From positions 248,001 through 312,000 of the forward strand of contig SIHP01000003.1 of NCBI GenBank assembly GCA_004762155.1: a stretch of DNA of 64,000 nt. The letters are read 5' to 3'. The notes below the pieces were generated by a model. It did not search any database, was not told where the DNA came from, and saw only the letters and a list, made by a program, of their open reading frames with translations. How positions within the stretch are numbered: the stretch's first letter is position 1; each line of letters opens with the position of its first letter. The position numbers and the translations under genes were made by a program. This document shows positions 1 through 8,220 of the stretch, in pieces. This DNA comes from Flavobacteriaceae bacterium (GTDB lineage Bacteria; Bacteroidota; Bacteroidia; Flavobacteriales; Flavobacteriaceae).

Positions 1-884
1 TTTATTTTAACTTGTAAAAATAAATCGGTTAATTCTTGACCTTTACCAATCCATTTTAAAGGGTTTTGCGGATCTACATAATTTTTTAAGCCAACTTCTG
101 GTAACGGATTGATAGAAATTATTTTTCCACCATTCTTTTTAGTTTCACTTAAAGCAGTTAACATTCTCGGATGGTTGGTTCCTGGGTTTTGACCAATAAC
201 CATAACCAAATCGGCGTGATTAAAATCATCTAAAGTAACCGAACCTTTTCCGATACCTAAAGTTTCAGATAAGGCAGCTCCACTACTTTCATGACACATA
301 TTAGAACAATCTGGTAAATTATTTGTTCCGAATTGACGTACAAAAAGTTGGTATAAAAAAGCAGCTTCATTACTTGTTCTACCAGAAGTATAAAAAACGG
401 CTTCGTTAGGTGAAGCTAAACTATTTAATTCGTTACCAATTGTTTTAAAAGCTTCTTCCCAGGATATCTCTTCGTAATGTGTAGCGCCTTCTTTTAAAAT
501 CATTGGATGTGTAATACGTCCGCTTTTTCCTATTTCATAATCTGACCAGTTAGATAATTCTTCTACAGAATGTGTAGCGAAAAACATTGGCGAAATTCTA
601 TTTTTGGTAGCTTCTTCGGCAATAGCTTTTGCTCCATTTTCGCAATACTCTGCTAAAAAAGCACGTTTTTCATCAGGATCTGGCCAAGCACATCCTGGAC
701 AATCTAATCCGTAAGTCTGATTTAAGTTTTTTAATACTCCAATTCCTTTAATTACGCCTACTTCTGAAAAAACATGTTGTAAAGCTGATGATATTGCTTT
801 GGTTCCAACAGCTTTAGTTGGAATTTCAGTCAATTTAATTCCTGTAAATTTTTTAGGCGGTTGTGCGTTGGTTTTCTTTGTCAT
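1..884 (-). CDS. Molybdopterin oxidoreductase, FdhF/YdeP-like alpha subunit (5' part; runs off left edge)
   Basis: Translating the minus strand from the ATG at 884 gives about 294 residues that remain open to the window edge. The N-terminal part contains GLDCPGCAWPDP, which fits the cysteine cluster of the YdeP/FdhF-like molybdopterin oxidoreductase family, followed by a CSNMCHES stretch and GQNPGTNHPRM, which look like molybdopterin-guanine dinucleotide binding segments. The family is often annotated as formate dehydrogenase-like, but its substrate is generally not established. The start overlaps the 3' end of fdhD by 32 bp. The two genes are therefore probably co-transcribed, which fits FdhD activating this enzyme. 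The C-terminal half lies outside the window. Confidence 0.85.
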   Translation of the reverse strand, partial: MTKKTNAQPPKKFTGIKLTEIPTKAVGTKAISSALQHVFSEVGVIKGIGVLKNLNQTYGLDCPGCAWPDPDEKRAFLAEYCENGAKAIAEEATKNRISPMFFATHSVEELSNWSDYEIGKSGRITHPMILKEGATHYEEISWEEAFKTIGNELNSLASPNEAVFYTSGRTSNEAAFLYQLFVRQFGTNNLPDCSNMCHESSGAALSETLGIGKGSVTLDDFNHADLVMVIGQNPGTNHPRMLTALSETKKNGGKIISINPLPEVGLKNYVDPQNPLKWIGKGQELTDLFLQVKI

Positions 885-1671
885 AAGAAATATATTGTGG
901 ATTGGCGTAAATAGTCATTTTATTATCTCGGTTGAAACCAATAAGGCAGATACCGAATTCTTTTGCAAAATCTACAGCTAATGATGAGCAAGCAGAAACA
1001 GCTACAATTATAGGAACCTTAGCGAAAAAAGCTTTTGATACAATTTCATAAGAAACACGTCCGCTAACTAACATTGTTTTAGCTTCTTTAAGTTGATTAT
1101 TAAAGAGTAGATTTCCAATACATTTATCAACAGCGTTATGGCGACCAATGTCTTCTTTTAATGTAAGTATCTCTTCATTAATATTAAAAATAGCAGCAGC
1201 GTGACTTCCACCAGAAAGGTGAAATGTGTTTTGTGCTTTTTGCATTTTTAAATACATTTTTTGAATACTCTTTTGAGAAACTTGAAAAGCATTTTTTAAA
1301 GCATCTCCAGATAATTCAATGTCTTCTAATTCCTTTTTTCCGCATATTCCGCAAGAAGAAACTGATAAAAGTGTACGCTTATTTAAATATCCTTTGCCTA
1401 GTTGTTCTTTAGGTATAATAACGTTTATTATTGTAGAAAATTTTTTATTTTTAACTAGCTCTAAAGTTAAGTTTTCCTTTTTTTTATAAATATCTTCAGC
1501 ATATAACAATCCTCTAATGAGTTCTTTATCATCAGCAGGTGTTCTCATTACTACTGTGTATGGTTCTGCGTTAATATTAATTTGTAAAGGAGCTTCAATA
1601 ACAAGTGTATCTTCTATTTTAGACGGTTGATTGTCTATTATTTTAAAAGATGTATAATCTATAGATTGCAT
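853..1671 (-). CDS. fdhD: Formate dehydrogenase accessory sulfurtransferase FdhD
   Basis: A 272-residue FdhD. In this family the protein carries sulfur from a cysteine desulfurase to the molybdenum cofactor of formate dehydrogenase-type enzymes. The sulfur-relay motif CGIC is at residues 107-110 within SSCGICG, followed by the HAAA and EDIGRHNAVDK segments typical of the family. Length is normal. It is the first gene of an operon with the downstream molybdopterin oxidoreductase (32-bp overlap), its likely client. A TAAATTTG box on the minus strand (1676-1683) ends 5 nt before the ATG, so the message may be leaderless. A heptanucleotide tandem repeat lies about 150 bp further upstream. Confidence 0.95.
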   Translation of the reverse strand: MQSIDYTSFKIIDNQPSKIEDTLVIEAPLQININAEPYTVVMRTPADDKELIRGLLYAEDIYKKKENLTLELVKNKKFSTIINVIIPKEQLGKGYLNKRTLLSVSSCGICGKKELEDIELSGDALKNAFQVSQKSIQKMYLKMQKAQNTFHLSGGSHAAAIFNINEEILTLKEDIGRHNAVDKCIGNLLFNNQLKEAKTMLVSGRVSYEIVSKAFFAKVPIIVAVSACSSLAVDFAKEFGICLIGFNRDNKMTIYANPQYISYDKENQRTTA

Positions 1672-1675
1672 GAAA

Positions 1676-1683
1676 CAAATTTA
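1676..1683 (-). promoter_or_regulatory. -7 promoter box of fdhD (TAAATTTG)
   Basis: The minus strand reads TAAATTTG, matching the flavobacterial -7 consensus TAnnTTTG. The box ends at 1676 and the fdhD ATG begins at 1671, so the predicted start of transcription falls on or within a base or two of the start codon. No clear TTG -33 element is visible at the usual spacing. Confidence 0.45.
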
Positions 1684-1822
1684 TTGAAAATATGTTAGCT
1701 CGTGGTTTTTTAAGTTCAAAAGTTTTAGAAGTTAAGAATTGTAGGATTAAAGAAGTTAAGTTTTTTTGTTAATAACTTTATTGAGATCAGTATTTTATAA
1801 ATGCTAATTTTTAAACACTTGT

Positions 1823-1877
1823 AACAACCAACAACCAACAACCAACAACCAACAACCAACAACCAACAACCAACAAC
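1823..1877. repeat. Tandem heptanucleotide repeat (AACAACC)7.9
   Basis: Seven perfect copies of AACAACC (1823-1871) are followed by six bases of an eighth. On the minus strand the unit is GGTTGTT. The array lies between the 3' end of the methyltransferase gene (1883) and the fdhD promoter, about 140-195 bp upstream of fdhD. It is a simple-sequence repeat that could change in copy number by slippage. It is not inside a coding frame. Confidence 0.95.
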
Positions 1878-1882
1878 TTAAA

Positions 1883-3064
1883 CTATCTGAAAATCTGTTC
1901 ACAGATTAATACACAATTGTTTTCATTGTGAAGTTTTGTAAAGAATAAATATATGTCTCCACCATCTTTTAATTTGGTTTCTTTTCGTATTTGTGCTACT
2001 GTTTTTGGAAAATTACGAACAGTTATATTTGCTTTTTTATTTAGGATAAGCTTGTTTAATTTCTTCTTATCATAATTTAAATGTTCTTTTATTTTAAAAC
2101 ATCTACCAGGGAAATCAATTAAAGTATCAGAAGTATATAAATGTGAATGTTGATGAAGTTTTTTTATGTTTAATTGATTAGCTATTTCGTAAAATCCTCC
2201 AGATTTTAAAATTGCTGCGTTTGGTTCGTATAAATAAGAAAGAGGTGCTGAATAATCAGCTAAGGTTTCAGAAGCATACTCAAAATTAAAAAATTGATTC
2301 TTGTTCTTTAAAAAGTTTATTGTTTTGATTGCTATGGAAGAATTGTAACTTTTTTCTAGTAAAAACAATAACTCCTTTACTTCATTTTTAACCGCAATAA
2401 TGTGAATTTCTTTTACATAATTTAATTCATTAATTGTAGAAGAGATGTCTAGAATAGGGGAGTTTTTAATTAGAATTGTATCGGATTTAGAAAATAAGAA
2501 ATCTAAATTTTTAGGAACATTAGGTAAACAATCATTTAATAAAAAAACTTTTCCTTTAATATCATTTCTTCTAGAAGGATCAATGTAAATGCAATCGAAT
2601 TTTTCTTGATTGTTTTTTAAGAATTCAATTCCGTCAGCAGCAATAGTTGTTATGTTGGTGGTGTTTAATTGCTGATAGTTGTGTTTAACAATTTTAGAAA
2701 GTTCTGTATTTATTTCGCAATGAACTACGTTTTTAAAATGTTTGGCAAAGTAAAAAGCGTCTATACCAAAACCACCAGTAATATCAATAATAGAACTACC
2801 TTTTACTAATGTTGATTTGTATGCAGCAGTAATTTCAGAAGAAGTTTGTTCTATAGATATTTTAGCAGGATAATAAATGTTTTCACAAGTAAACCAGGTT
2901 GGTAGTTTTTGTGTAGCTTTTTGTTTGGCTACAATTTGATTTGCTAACTCTTGAATAGAAATAGTTGTAAAAGGACTCCCTTTTAATATAAGGTTTGTAA
3001 TATTGTTTTTTAAGTTTTTTTGAATAAACTCCTGTGCCTCACTACTTAAAATATTTGTATTCAA
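1883..3064 (-). CDS. Class I SAM-dependent methyltransferase with C-terminal THUMP-like domain
   Basis: A 393-residue protein. A Rossmann-type SAM site is seen as IIDITGGFGIDAFYFAKHF near residues 93-111, followed by a catalytic-type DPSRR motif near residue 167. The C-terminal region, around GRCFKIKEHLNYDKKK, resembles the THUMP-like domain found with this Bacteroidota family. The family is usually annotated only as SAM-dependent methyltransferase, and the RNA or protein substrate is unknown to me. The start is a TTG at 3064 because the only upstream in-frame codons lead to a stop. A TATTTTTG box lies about 30 nt upstream. The gene is monocistronic and divergent from the beta-barrel gene at 3154. 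Confidence 0.8.
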   Translation of the reverse strand: MNTNILSSEAQEFIQKNLKNNITNLILKGSPFTTISIQELANQIVAKQKATQKLPTWFTCENIYYPAKISIEQTSSEITAAYKSTLVKGSSIIDITGGFGIDAFYFAKHFKNVVHCEINTELSKIVKHNYQQLNTTNITTIAADGIEFLKNNQEKFDCIYIDPSRRNDIKGKVFLLNDCLPNVPKNLDFLFSKSDTILIKNSPILDISSTINELNYVKEIHIIAVKNEVKELLFLLEKSYNSSIAIKTINFLKNKNQFFNFEYASETLADYSAPLSYLYEPNAAILKSGGFYEIANQLNIKKLHQHSHLYTSDTLIDFPGRCFKIKEHLNYDKKKLNKLILNKKANITVRNFPKTVAQIRKETKLKDGGDIYLFFTKLHNENNCVLICEQIFR

Positions 3065-3092
3065 TAAAAGCTAATTTAATATTAAAATTTAA

Positions 3093-3100
3093 CAAAAATA
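3093..3100 (-). promoter_or_regulatory. -7 promoter box (TATTTTTG) of the THUMP-like methyltransferase
   Basis: The minus strand reads TATTTTTG, matching TAnnTTTG, 28 nt upstream of the TTG start at 3064. The assignment rests on consensus match and position only. Confidence 0.4.
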
Positions 3101-3153
3101 CTCATATTTTTTTAGCAATTTCGTCATCCAAAAATTAAAAAATAAATTTAATA

Positions 3154-3936
3154 ATGAAAAAAGTAATTTTAGCAGTAACGTTATTATTATCAACAATAAC
3201 TGCAAGTGCACAATTTTATACTTCTTTTGCTGCAGGAGCAACAATAGGAGCTAATGAAAAGGTTTTAGGACAAAACATTTCTTTATTAGATGGTTCTTCA
3301 AGTAATTTAAGTGGAAGTTATGGAGAAGGTTATCATGGTCAATTAAGAGTGGGTTATTTCTTTAATGAAACTTTTGGTTTAGAATTAGGAGCAGGTTATT
3401 TACATGGTTCAAACCAAGATGTAAATCAAATTGATGGAGTTTTAGATATGGAAGCTAGAGGAAGAGCTTATGGAGCTTCATTATCAGCTGTTTTTAACGT
3501 AACTAAAAATGTTTATGTTAGATTTGGAGGATTAATTAAAGTTGGAGGAAAAACTGAAGCTATTACGGCGTTAACTTTACCAAATGCATTAACTGGTTTA
3601 GGTACAGATATTGAAGCTGATTTTACAACCGATTTTAAAGGAAAGTTACCTTTTGGTTTTGTAGGAGCTATTGGGTATAAGTTTAATGTATCTGAAAAAA
3701 TTAATTTATTTGCAGAGGTAGAGTACATGAATATTACAGTTACTAGAGATAGATCTAACTTAGCAGATTATTCAGGAACTGTAGATGCTAATACGTTACA
3801 AGTAATTTTAAGTTCTAATCCATTATTAGAAGAGTTAAGTCCTCTTTTATCAGATGATCAAGATTGGTCTACTTCAGGTAAAGTAGCACCTTATTCTTCA
3901 ATAGGAATTAATTTTGGAGTTACTTATAATTTTTAA
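3154..3936 (+). CDS. Outer-membrane beta-barrel protein
   Basis: A 260-residue exported protein. The signal peptide is clear (MKKVILAVTLLLSTITASAQ, cleavage near residue 20). The mature part alternates short hydrophobic strands with glycine-rich turns and ends in a terminal strand finishing in NF, as expected of an 8-10 strand OmpA/OmpW-size barrel. There is no OmpA peptidoglycan-binding domain. Function cannot be assigned beyond outer-membrane protein. It stands alone and ends at a strong hairpin terminator shared with the convergent pentapeptide gene. Confidence 0.8.
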   Translation: MKKVILAVTLLLSTITASAQFYTSFAAGATIGANEKVLGQNISLLDGSSSNLSGSYGEGYHGQLRVGYFFNETFGLELGAGYLHGSNQDVNQIDGVLDMEARGRAYGASLSAVFNVTKNVYVRFGGLIKVGGKTEAITALTLPNALTGLGTDIEADFTTDFKGKLPFGFVGAIGYKFNVSEKINLFAEVEYMNITVTRDRSNLADYSGTVDANTLQVILSSNPLLEELSPLLSDDQDWSTSGKVAPYSSIGINFGVTYNF

Positions 3937-3966
3937 GCGCTTAGCGTTAAAAAAAATAAACTGCAT

Positions 3967-4006
3967 AAAAAAAAGAGAGCGATGTTAACATCGCTCTCTT
4001 TTTATT
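3967..4006. terminator. Bidirectional terminator, perfect palindrome
   Basis: The bases 3971-4002 form a perfect inverted repeat: AAAAGAGAGCGATGTT joined directly to its reverse complement, flanked by A and T runs. It lies between convergent genes, and the stop codon of the minus-strand gene (4002-4004) overlaps its right edge. Confidence 0.85.
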
Positions 4007-5132
4007 TTTTTACAAAAGTGTCAAAACCATCATCATCTTCTTTTGTTGTGAATTCTGCATTAATATAATTTTCACTAACATTTCCTTTTTCTAAATTATC
4101 ACTATCAACACTTAGTCTAAAACTACCTTTGTAATAAGCATTATTTAAGTTTGCTTTGTTAAAGTTGGTGTTTTCCATAATAGCATCTGTTAAACACGCA
4201 TTTTGTAATATTCCAAAATTAAGATTTGCTTTTGATAAGTTGGTTTCTATTAAAGTTGCTCCGGTTAAGTCAACATAACGCATATCTGCACTTGATAAAT
4301 TAGCATTTTTAAAATTAGCTTTTTTAGCATTAGCTTCAGATAATTTTACATTAACTAAACTTGCGTTTGTTAAATTGGTATTAATCAATACGGCTTTAGA
4401 AAAGTTTGCGCCTTCTAAATTAGAGTTTGCTAAGTTGGCATTCGCTAAATATTTGCCAGAAAAATCCATACCTTTTAAATCGCAATAACTAAAATTAGCA
4501 GATTTAAAAATTTCACTTAAAGCAGATTTACCAATATTACTATTTACAAGAAATAATAATAATTGAGAACGTTCTGGACTATACATTTTGTCAGATAATT
4601 CTCCTTGTTCACCATCTTCCTTTAATTGTTTGTATGGTTTTAAGCTATGGCTAAGACCAATTATTCGTGCTTTTAAACCATTATCGTAACCATTATTATC
4701 AACAGCATCAAAAACATTAGTTAACTGAAATCCGTAAGAACTTTTTCTTGAAGCTTCAACTAAAGAGTTTTGAGTGGTAATTAAAGAATTTTGTTTTACC
4801 AAAACCCACAAAGAAATTAAAGAAGGAACTAAAGAGAATAATAGTAAAACAAGACTTAAAGTTCTAACTCTAACAAAACGACGAACCAAAGCAGTTAATA
4901 ATGTAGCAGAAGTATCTGCGGATACTTTTTCACTAGAATGAAACTCTTTAAACCAATTATTAAAACTTTTGTTTAGCGATTGTCCTACAAATAATTTCCA
5001 GGTCCAAGCGAGTGTTTTTTTTGTTTTTTCTTGTTTCTTTTTTTGCTTGTCAGATGTGTTATTTACTTCATTACGTAACGCTTCATTTTCTAATCGTAAT
5101 TGTTCTAATTCTTGTTGAATGTTATCTTCCAT
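4002..5132 (-). CDS. Membrane-anchored pentapeptide-repeat protein
   Basis: A 376-residue protein. The N-terminus is a charged coiled coil (roughly residues 2-45, Glu/Lys/Gln-rich). A single transmembrane segment follows near residues 92-113 (LSLVLLLFSLVPSLISLWVLV), then a linker. From about residue 205 to 335 there are continuous A(N/D)LXX pentapeptide repeats such as ANLANSNLEGANFSKAVLI, which would fold as a right-handed quadrilateral beta-helix. The C-terminus is acidic. No catalytic domain is seen, so a scaffold or binding role is likely. It is monocistronic, divergent from nothing nearby, and 34 nt downstream of prmC. Confidence 0.85.
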   Translation of the reverse strand: MEDNIQQELEQLRLENEALRNEVNNTSDKQKKKQEKTKKTLAWTWKLFVGQSLNKSFNNWFKEFHSSEKVSADTSATLLTALVRRFVRVRTLSLVLLLFSLVPSLISLWVLVKQNSLITTQNSLVEASRKSSYGFQLTNVFDAVDNNGYDNGLKARIIGLSHSLKPYKQLKEDGEQGELSDKMYSPERSQLLLFLVNSNIGKSALSEIFKSANFSYCDLKGMDFSGKYLANANLANSNLEGANFSKAVLINTNLTNASLVNVKLSEANAKKANFKNANLSSADMRYVDLTGATLIETNLSKANLNFGILQNACLTDAIMENTNFNKANLNNAYYKGSFRLSVDSDNLEKGNVSENYINAEFTTKEDDDGFDTFVKK

Positions 5133-5166
5133 AATTGGTAGGGATTCTTTTTTTTGATGTCTAAAT

Positions 5167-6015
5167 TTATAAAAAAGCTTTTATCATTCTATCATTACCG
5201 AACAAATCTTTTTTCAGAATAACGTTGGTAAATCCTTTTTCGTGTAACATTTCAGTTGTTTCTTTTCCTAAATACTGATTGATTTCAAAAAACAACACTC
5301 CATTGTCGGTTAAGTTTTTCTTAGCCAAATCGGCTATTTTACTGTAAAAAATAAGCGGATTATTATCTTCAACAAACAAAGCTAAATGCGGTTCGTTATT
5401 TAAAACATTATTCTGAATTTCTTTTTTTTCTAATTCTCTAACATAAGGCGGATTGGAAACAATAATGTCAAAATGTTGCGGTAATTCATCAATAGCCAAT
5501 ACATCTTGTAGTATAAATTGAATTTCAGTTTTGTTTAATTCTGCATTTTCTTTAGCAACAAGAAGTGCATCCGCAGAAACATCCATAGAAAAAACAGTGG
5601 AATTAGTACTGTTTTTTTTAATACTAATAGGAATACAACCAGAGCCTGTACCAATATCTAAAATTATATTGTTTTTGGTTGAATCTTTAATTTCATCTAA
5701 TACCCAAGTTACAAGTTCCTCTGTTTCTGGTCTTGGAATTAATACATTTTTGTTTACCTTAAAAGGTAAGCTATAAAATTCAGTAGCGCCTAAAAGGTAT
5801 TGAATAGGTTCTTCTTTTTTTAAACCTTTTAAAATTGTATTAAAAAAAAGTACTGTTTTTTCAGGAATTACAAAGTCTTCTTTCATGAAAACATCCATAA
5901 CTTCAAAATCTAGTTTTTCTTTTACCAATCTAAAGAAAAAGGCGTCTATTTCCGTTTTCGGATAGTGTTCTGACAATTCTTTGTTAAAAAACATTCTGAA
6001 ATCCTTTAGTAGCAT
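5167..6015 (-). CDS. prmC: Peptide chain release factor N5-glutamine methyltransferase PrmC
   Basis: A 282-residue methyltransferase of the HemK/PrmC family, which methylates the glutamine of the GGQ motif in release factors RF1 and RF2. The N-terminal helical domain is followed by the SAM-binding motif DIGTGSGCIPI (120-130) and the catalytic NPPY at residues 188-191, both intact. The segment IPRPETEELV before the Rossmann core is characteristic. The ATG at 6015 gives the full family length. A TAAATTTG box lies upstream on the minus strand at 6051-6058. The gene is divergent from the LEA-like lipoprotein gene. Confidence 0.95.
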   Translation of the reverse strand: MLLKDFRMFFNKELSEHYPKTEIDAFFFRLVKEKLDFEVMDVFMKEDFVIPEKTVLFFNTILKGLKKEEPIQYLLGATEFYSLPFKVNKNVLIPRPETEELVTWVLDEIKDSTKNNIILDIGTGSGCIPISIKKNSTNSTVFSMDVSADALLVAKENAELNKTEIQFILQDVLAIDELPQHFDIIVSNPPYVRELEKKEIQNNVLNNEPHLALFVEDNNPLIFYSKIADLAKKNLTDNGVLFFEINQYLGKETTEMLHEKGFTNVILKKDLFGNDRMIKAFL

Positions 6016-6036
6016 AAATCTTTGGTTGTAAAATAG

Positions 6037-6044
6037 TATTTTTG
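6037..6044 (+). promoter_or_regulatory. -7 promoter box (TATTTTTG) of the LEA-like lipoprotein/ribD operon
   Basis: TATTTTTG, 24 nt upstream of the ATG at 6069. It lies only six bases from the opposing prmC box, so the two predicted transcripts would start within each other's promoter. Confidence 0.4.
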
Positions 6045-6050
6045 ACTTTT

Positions 6051-6058
6051 CAAATTTA
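6051..6058 (-). promoter_or_regulatory. -7 promoter box (TAAATTTG) of prmC
   Basis: On the minus strand this is TAAATTTG, 35 nt upstream of the prmC ATG. It faces the + strand TATTTTTG box at 6037-6044. Confidence 0.4.
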
Positions 6059-6068
6059 GATAAAACAA

Positions 6069-6533
6069 ATGAAGAATTTATCCTGTTTTTTAGTAATATT
6101 TTTTTTAATTACGGCTTGTTCCGTTAGAAAAAAACCAATTTTTATAAAGGTTGATGATGTAAAAATACTATCATTAAAAATGGATACAATTCGTTTACAG
6201 GCGAATGCTTATTTTAAAAACGAAAATGATATTGGTGGAAAAATATCTACGGATGAAATTAAAGTTTTAGTAAATGGTGTTCAAATGGCTCAAGTTTCAT
6301 CAGAGGAGTTTAAAGTACCTGCAAATAAAGATTTTTCCATTCCTTTAAGAGTAGTAATTCCTGCTAAAAAAGTTTTTGAAAACAATAAAGGTGGAATTTT
6401 AGGAGGATTATTGAACTCCGTTTTAAATAAAAATGTAAAAGTTCAGTTTCTTGGAGATATTAAATACAAAGTTTTAGGTTTTTCTAATATTTATAAAGTA
6501 GATAAAACAGAAGAGCTTAAAATTAAGTTTTAA
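6069..6533 (+). CDS. LEA type 2 (WHy-like) family lipoprotein
   Basis: A 154-residue lipoprotein. The signal peptide ends in the lipobox ITAC, with the acylated cysteine at residue 17. The remainder has the pattern of LEA-14/WHy domains: KMDTIRLQANAYFKNEN, then a valine-rich beta-sandwich with an FKVPANKDFSIPLRVVIP segment. Such proteins are small envelope beta-sandwich proteins of unknown bacterial function. It is the first gene of a tightly packed + strand run (ribD begins 3 nt after its stop), but no functional link with riboflavin synthesis is evident. Confidence 0.75.
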   Translation: MKNLSCFLVIFFLITACSVRKKPIFIKVDDVKILSLKMDTIRLQANAYFKNENDIGGKISTDEIKVLVNGVQMAQVSSEEFKVPANKDFSIPLRVVIPAKKVFENNKGGILGGLLNSVLNKNVKVQFLGDIKYKVLGFSNIYKVDKTEELKIKF

Positions 6534-6536
6534 GGT

Positions 6537-7613
6537 TTGACAAAACACGAAAAATATATACATCGTTGTATTGAACTGGCAAAAAACGGAATAGGAACTG
6601 CACGTCCTAATCCGTCTGTTGGTGCTGTTATAGTTTATAATGATAAAATTATAGGAGAAGGGTTTACCAGTGTTTACGGAGATAATCATGCAGAGGTAAA
6701 TGCAATTGCAGCTGTAAAAAACAAAGAATTATTACATAAAGCTACTATTTATGTAACTCTAGAACCTTGTGCGCATTTTGGCAAAACGCCACCTTGTGCA
6801 AATTTAATAGTAAAGCATAAAATACCAAATGTGGTTATTGGTAGTATTGATACCAATAGTTTAGTTGCAGGTAAAGGTATTGCAATATTAAAAGAAGCAG
6901 GTTGTAATGTTGTCGTTGGTGTTTTAGATGATGAATGTAAAGAACAGCACAAACGATTTTTTACGGTTCAGAATAAAAAACGTCCGTATATTATTTTAAA
7001 ATGGGCAGAAACTCAAGACGGATTTATTGCTCCAGAAACAAAAGATGAACAAAAACCAGTTTGGATTTCTAACAACTATTCACAACAATTAGTACATAAG
7101 TGGAGAGCAGAAGAACATGCTATTTTAGTAGGAACAACTACTGTAATTGCAGATAATCCGAAATTAAATGTTAGAAGTTGGTTTGGAAATAATCCAATAA
7201 GAGTTGTATTGGATAAAAGTTTACGTATTCCCGAAAATTTAAATGTTTTAGATGGAAGTGTAAAAACGATTGTTATTTGTGATCAAAAAAGCTTTCAATC
7301 AGAAGTAAAAAACGAAAACTTTTCTAATAAAAAAGCTAGCCAGCAATTAATAAAAGAATGCATTGATTTTTCATCCCGCGTAGCGGAACAAATTATAGAA
7401 GTCTTACAAAAGCATAAAATTCAATCTATAATAATAGAAGGAGGAAGGCAAACCTTACAAACGTTTATAGATGCTAATTTGTGGGATGAAGCAAGGTTTT
7501 TTGTAGGAGAAAATAATTTTAAAGTAGGTGTGAAAGGACCAAAGATTTCAGGAAAAATAATTGAACAAAAAAGCATCAATACAGATGTGTTAAAAATATA
7601 TAAGAATGATTAA
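6537..7613 (+). CDS. ribD: Bifunctional riboflavin biosynthesis deaminase/reductase RibD
   Basis: A 358-residue RibD, which performs the second and third steps of riboflavin synthesis: deamination of the GTP-derived pyrimidine and reduction of its ribosyl side chain. The N-terminal cytidine-deaminase-type domain has the zinc motif HAEVNA near residue 50 and PCAHFGKTPPC near residue 78. The reductase domain runs from about residue 148 and includes ILVGTTTVIADNPKLN and IIIEGGRQTL. The start is a TTG at 6537; no in-frame ATG precedes the deaminase core. It overlaps the following HAD gene by 8 bp. Confidence 0.95.
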   Translation: MTKHEKYIHRCIELAKNGIGTARPNPSVGAVIVYNDKIIGEGFTSVYGDNHAEVNAIAAVKNKELLHKATIYVTLEPCAHFGKTPPCANLIVKHKIPNVVIGSIDTNSLVAGKGIAILKEAGCNVVVGVLDDECKEQHKRFFTVQNKKRPYIILKWAETQDGFIAPETKDEQKPVWISNNYSQQLVHKWRAEEHAILVGTTTVIADNPKLNVRSWFGNNPIRVVLDKSLRIPENLNVLDGSVKTIVICDQKSFQSEVKNENFSNKKASQQLIKECIDFSSRVAEQIIEVLQKHKIQSIIIEGGRQTLQTFIDANLWDEARFFVGENNFKVGVKGPKISGKIIEQKSINTDVLKIYKND

Positions 7614-8220
7614 GAACATCATTTTCGATTTTGGTGATATTTTTATCAATTTAGATAAAGAAGCAACGTATAAAGAATTAGCAAAACTAGGTGTAAAAGA
7701 AATTACACAAGACATGATGGAAACCTATTTTAAGTATGAAATGGGATTAATTTCTACAACGGAGTTTGTAGATTTTTATAAAGAAAAGTTTCCCTCAATA
7801 ACAAGAGAAGGCTTAGTCTTTGCTTGGAATGCTATTTTATTAGATTTTCCAAAACATAGATTGGAGTTTTTAAAAGAATTAGCAAAAAGTAATAAATTCC
7901 GTTTGTTTTTATTGAGCAATACCAATGATTTACACATTTCTTGGATTAAAAATGATTGGGGAATGGAATTATATAATGAGTTTAAAAACTGTTTTGAACA
8001 ATTTTATTTATCACAGGAAATCAATTTTAGAAAACCCAATGCTAATATTTACGAATTCGTATTAAAAGAGAATAATTTAAATCCATCTGAAACTATTTTT
8101 GTTGATGATTTAAAAGAAAATACAGAAGCAGCAAATACTTTAGGAATTAAGACTTGGAATTTAATACCAGGAGAAGAAGATATAGTAGAGTTGTTAAAAA
8201 GAAAAGAGTTTACTGCATGA
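7606..8220 (+). CDS. HAD-superfamily phosphatase (subfamily IA-like)
   Basis: A 204-residue haloacid-dehalogenase-fold hydrolase. Motif I is IIFDFGDIFINLD near residues 4-16, motif II is LLSNTND, motif III is the FRKPN lysine, and motif IV is IFVDDLKEN. The second aspartate of classical DxD is replaced by glycine, as in the YihX-like branch, so the phosphatase may be a sugar-phosphate or FMN-type enzyme. It overlaps ribD by 8 bp. An unassigned phosphatase step exists in riboflavin synthesis and HAD enzymes perform it in other bacteria, so this context is suggestive but not proof. Confidence 0.85.
   Translation: MIKNIIFDFGDIFINLDKEATYKELAKLGVKEITQDMMETYFKYEMGLISTTEFVDFYKEKFPSITREGLVFAWNAILLDFPKHRLEFLKELAKSNKFRLFLLSNTNDLHISWIKNDWGMELYNEFKNCFEQFYLSQEINFRKPNANIYEFVLKENNLNPSETIFVDDLKENTEAANTLGIKTWNLIPGEEDIVELLKRKEFTA

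Noticed and set aside
1224..1412. Short genes antisense to fdhD and other core genes
   Set aside because: These open frames have low-complexity hydrophobic translations, no plausible starts or domains, and lie wholly within well-supported genes on the other strand.
1823..1877. Tandem repeat as a CRISPR array
   Set aside because: The unit is only 7 bp, contiguous and without spacers, and no cas gene is present.
3971..4002. Palindrome as a regulatory operator
   Set aside because: It lies at the ends of convergent genes with A and T runs, which fits a terminator.
8154..8216. Longer N-terminus for the EamA transporter
   Set aside because: The extension is Arg-rich and overlaps the HAD gene by 67 bp, while the ATGA at 8217 begins the first helix.
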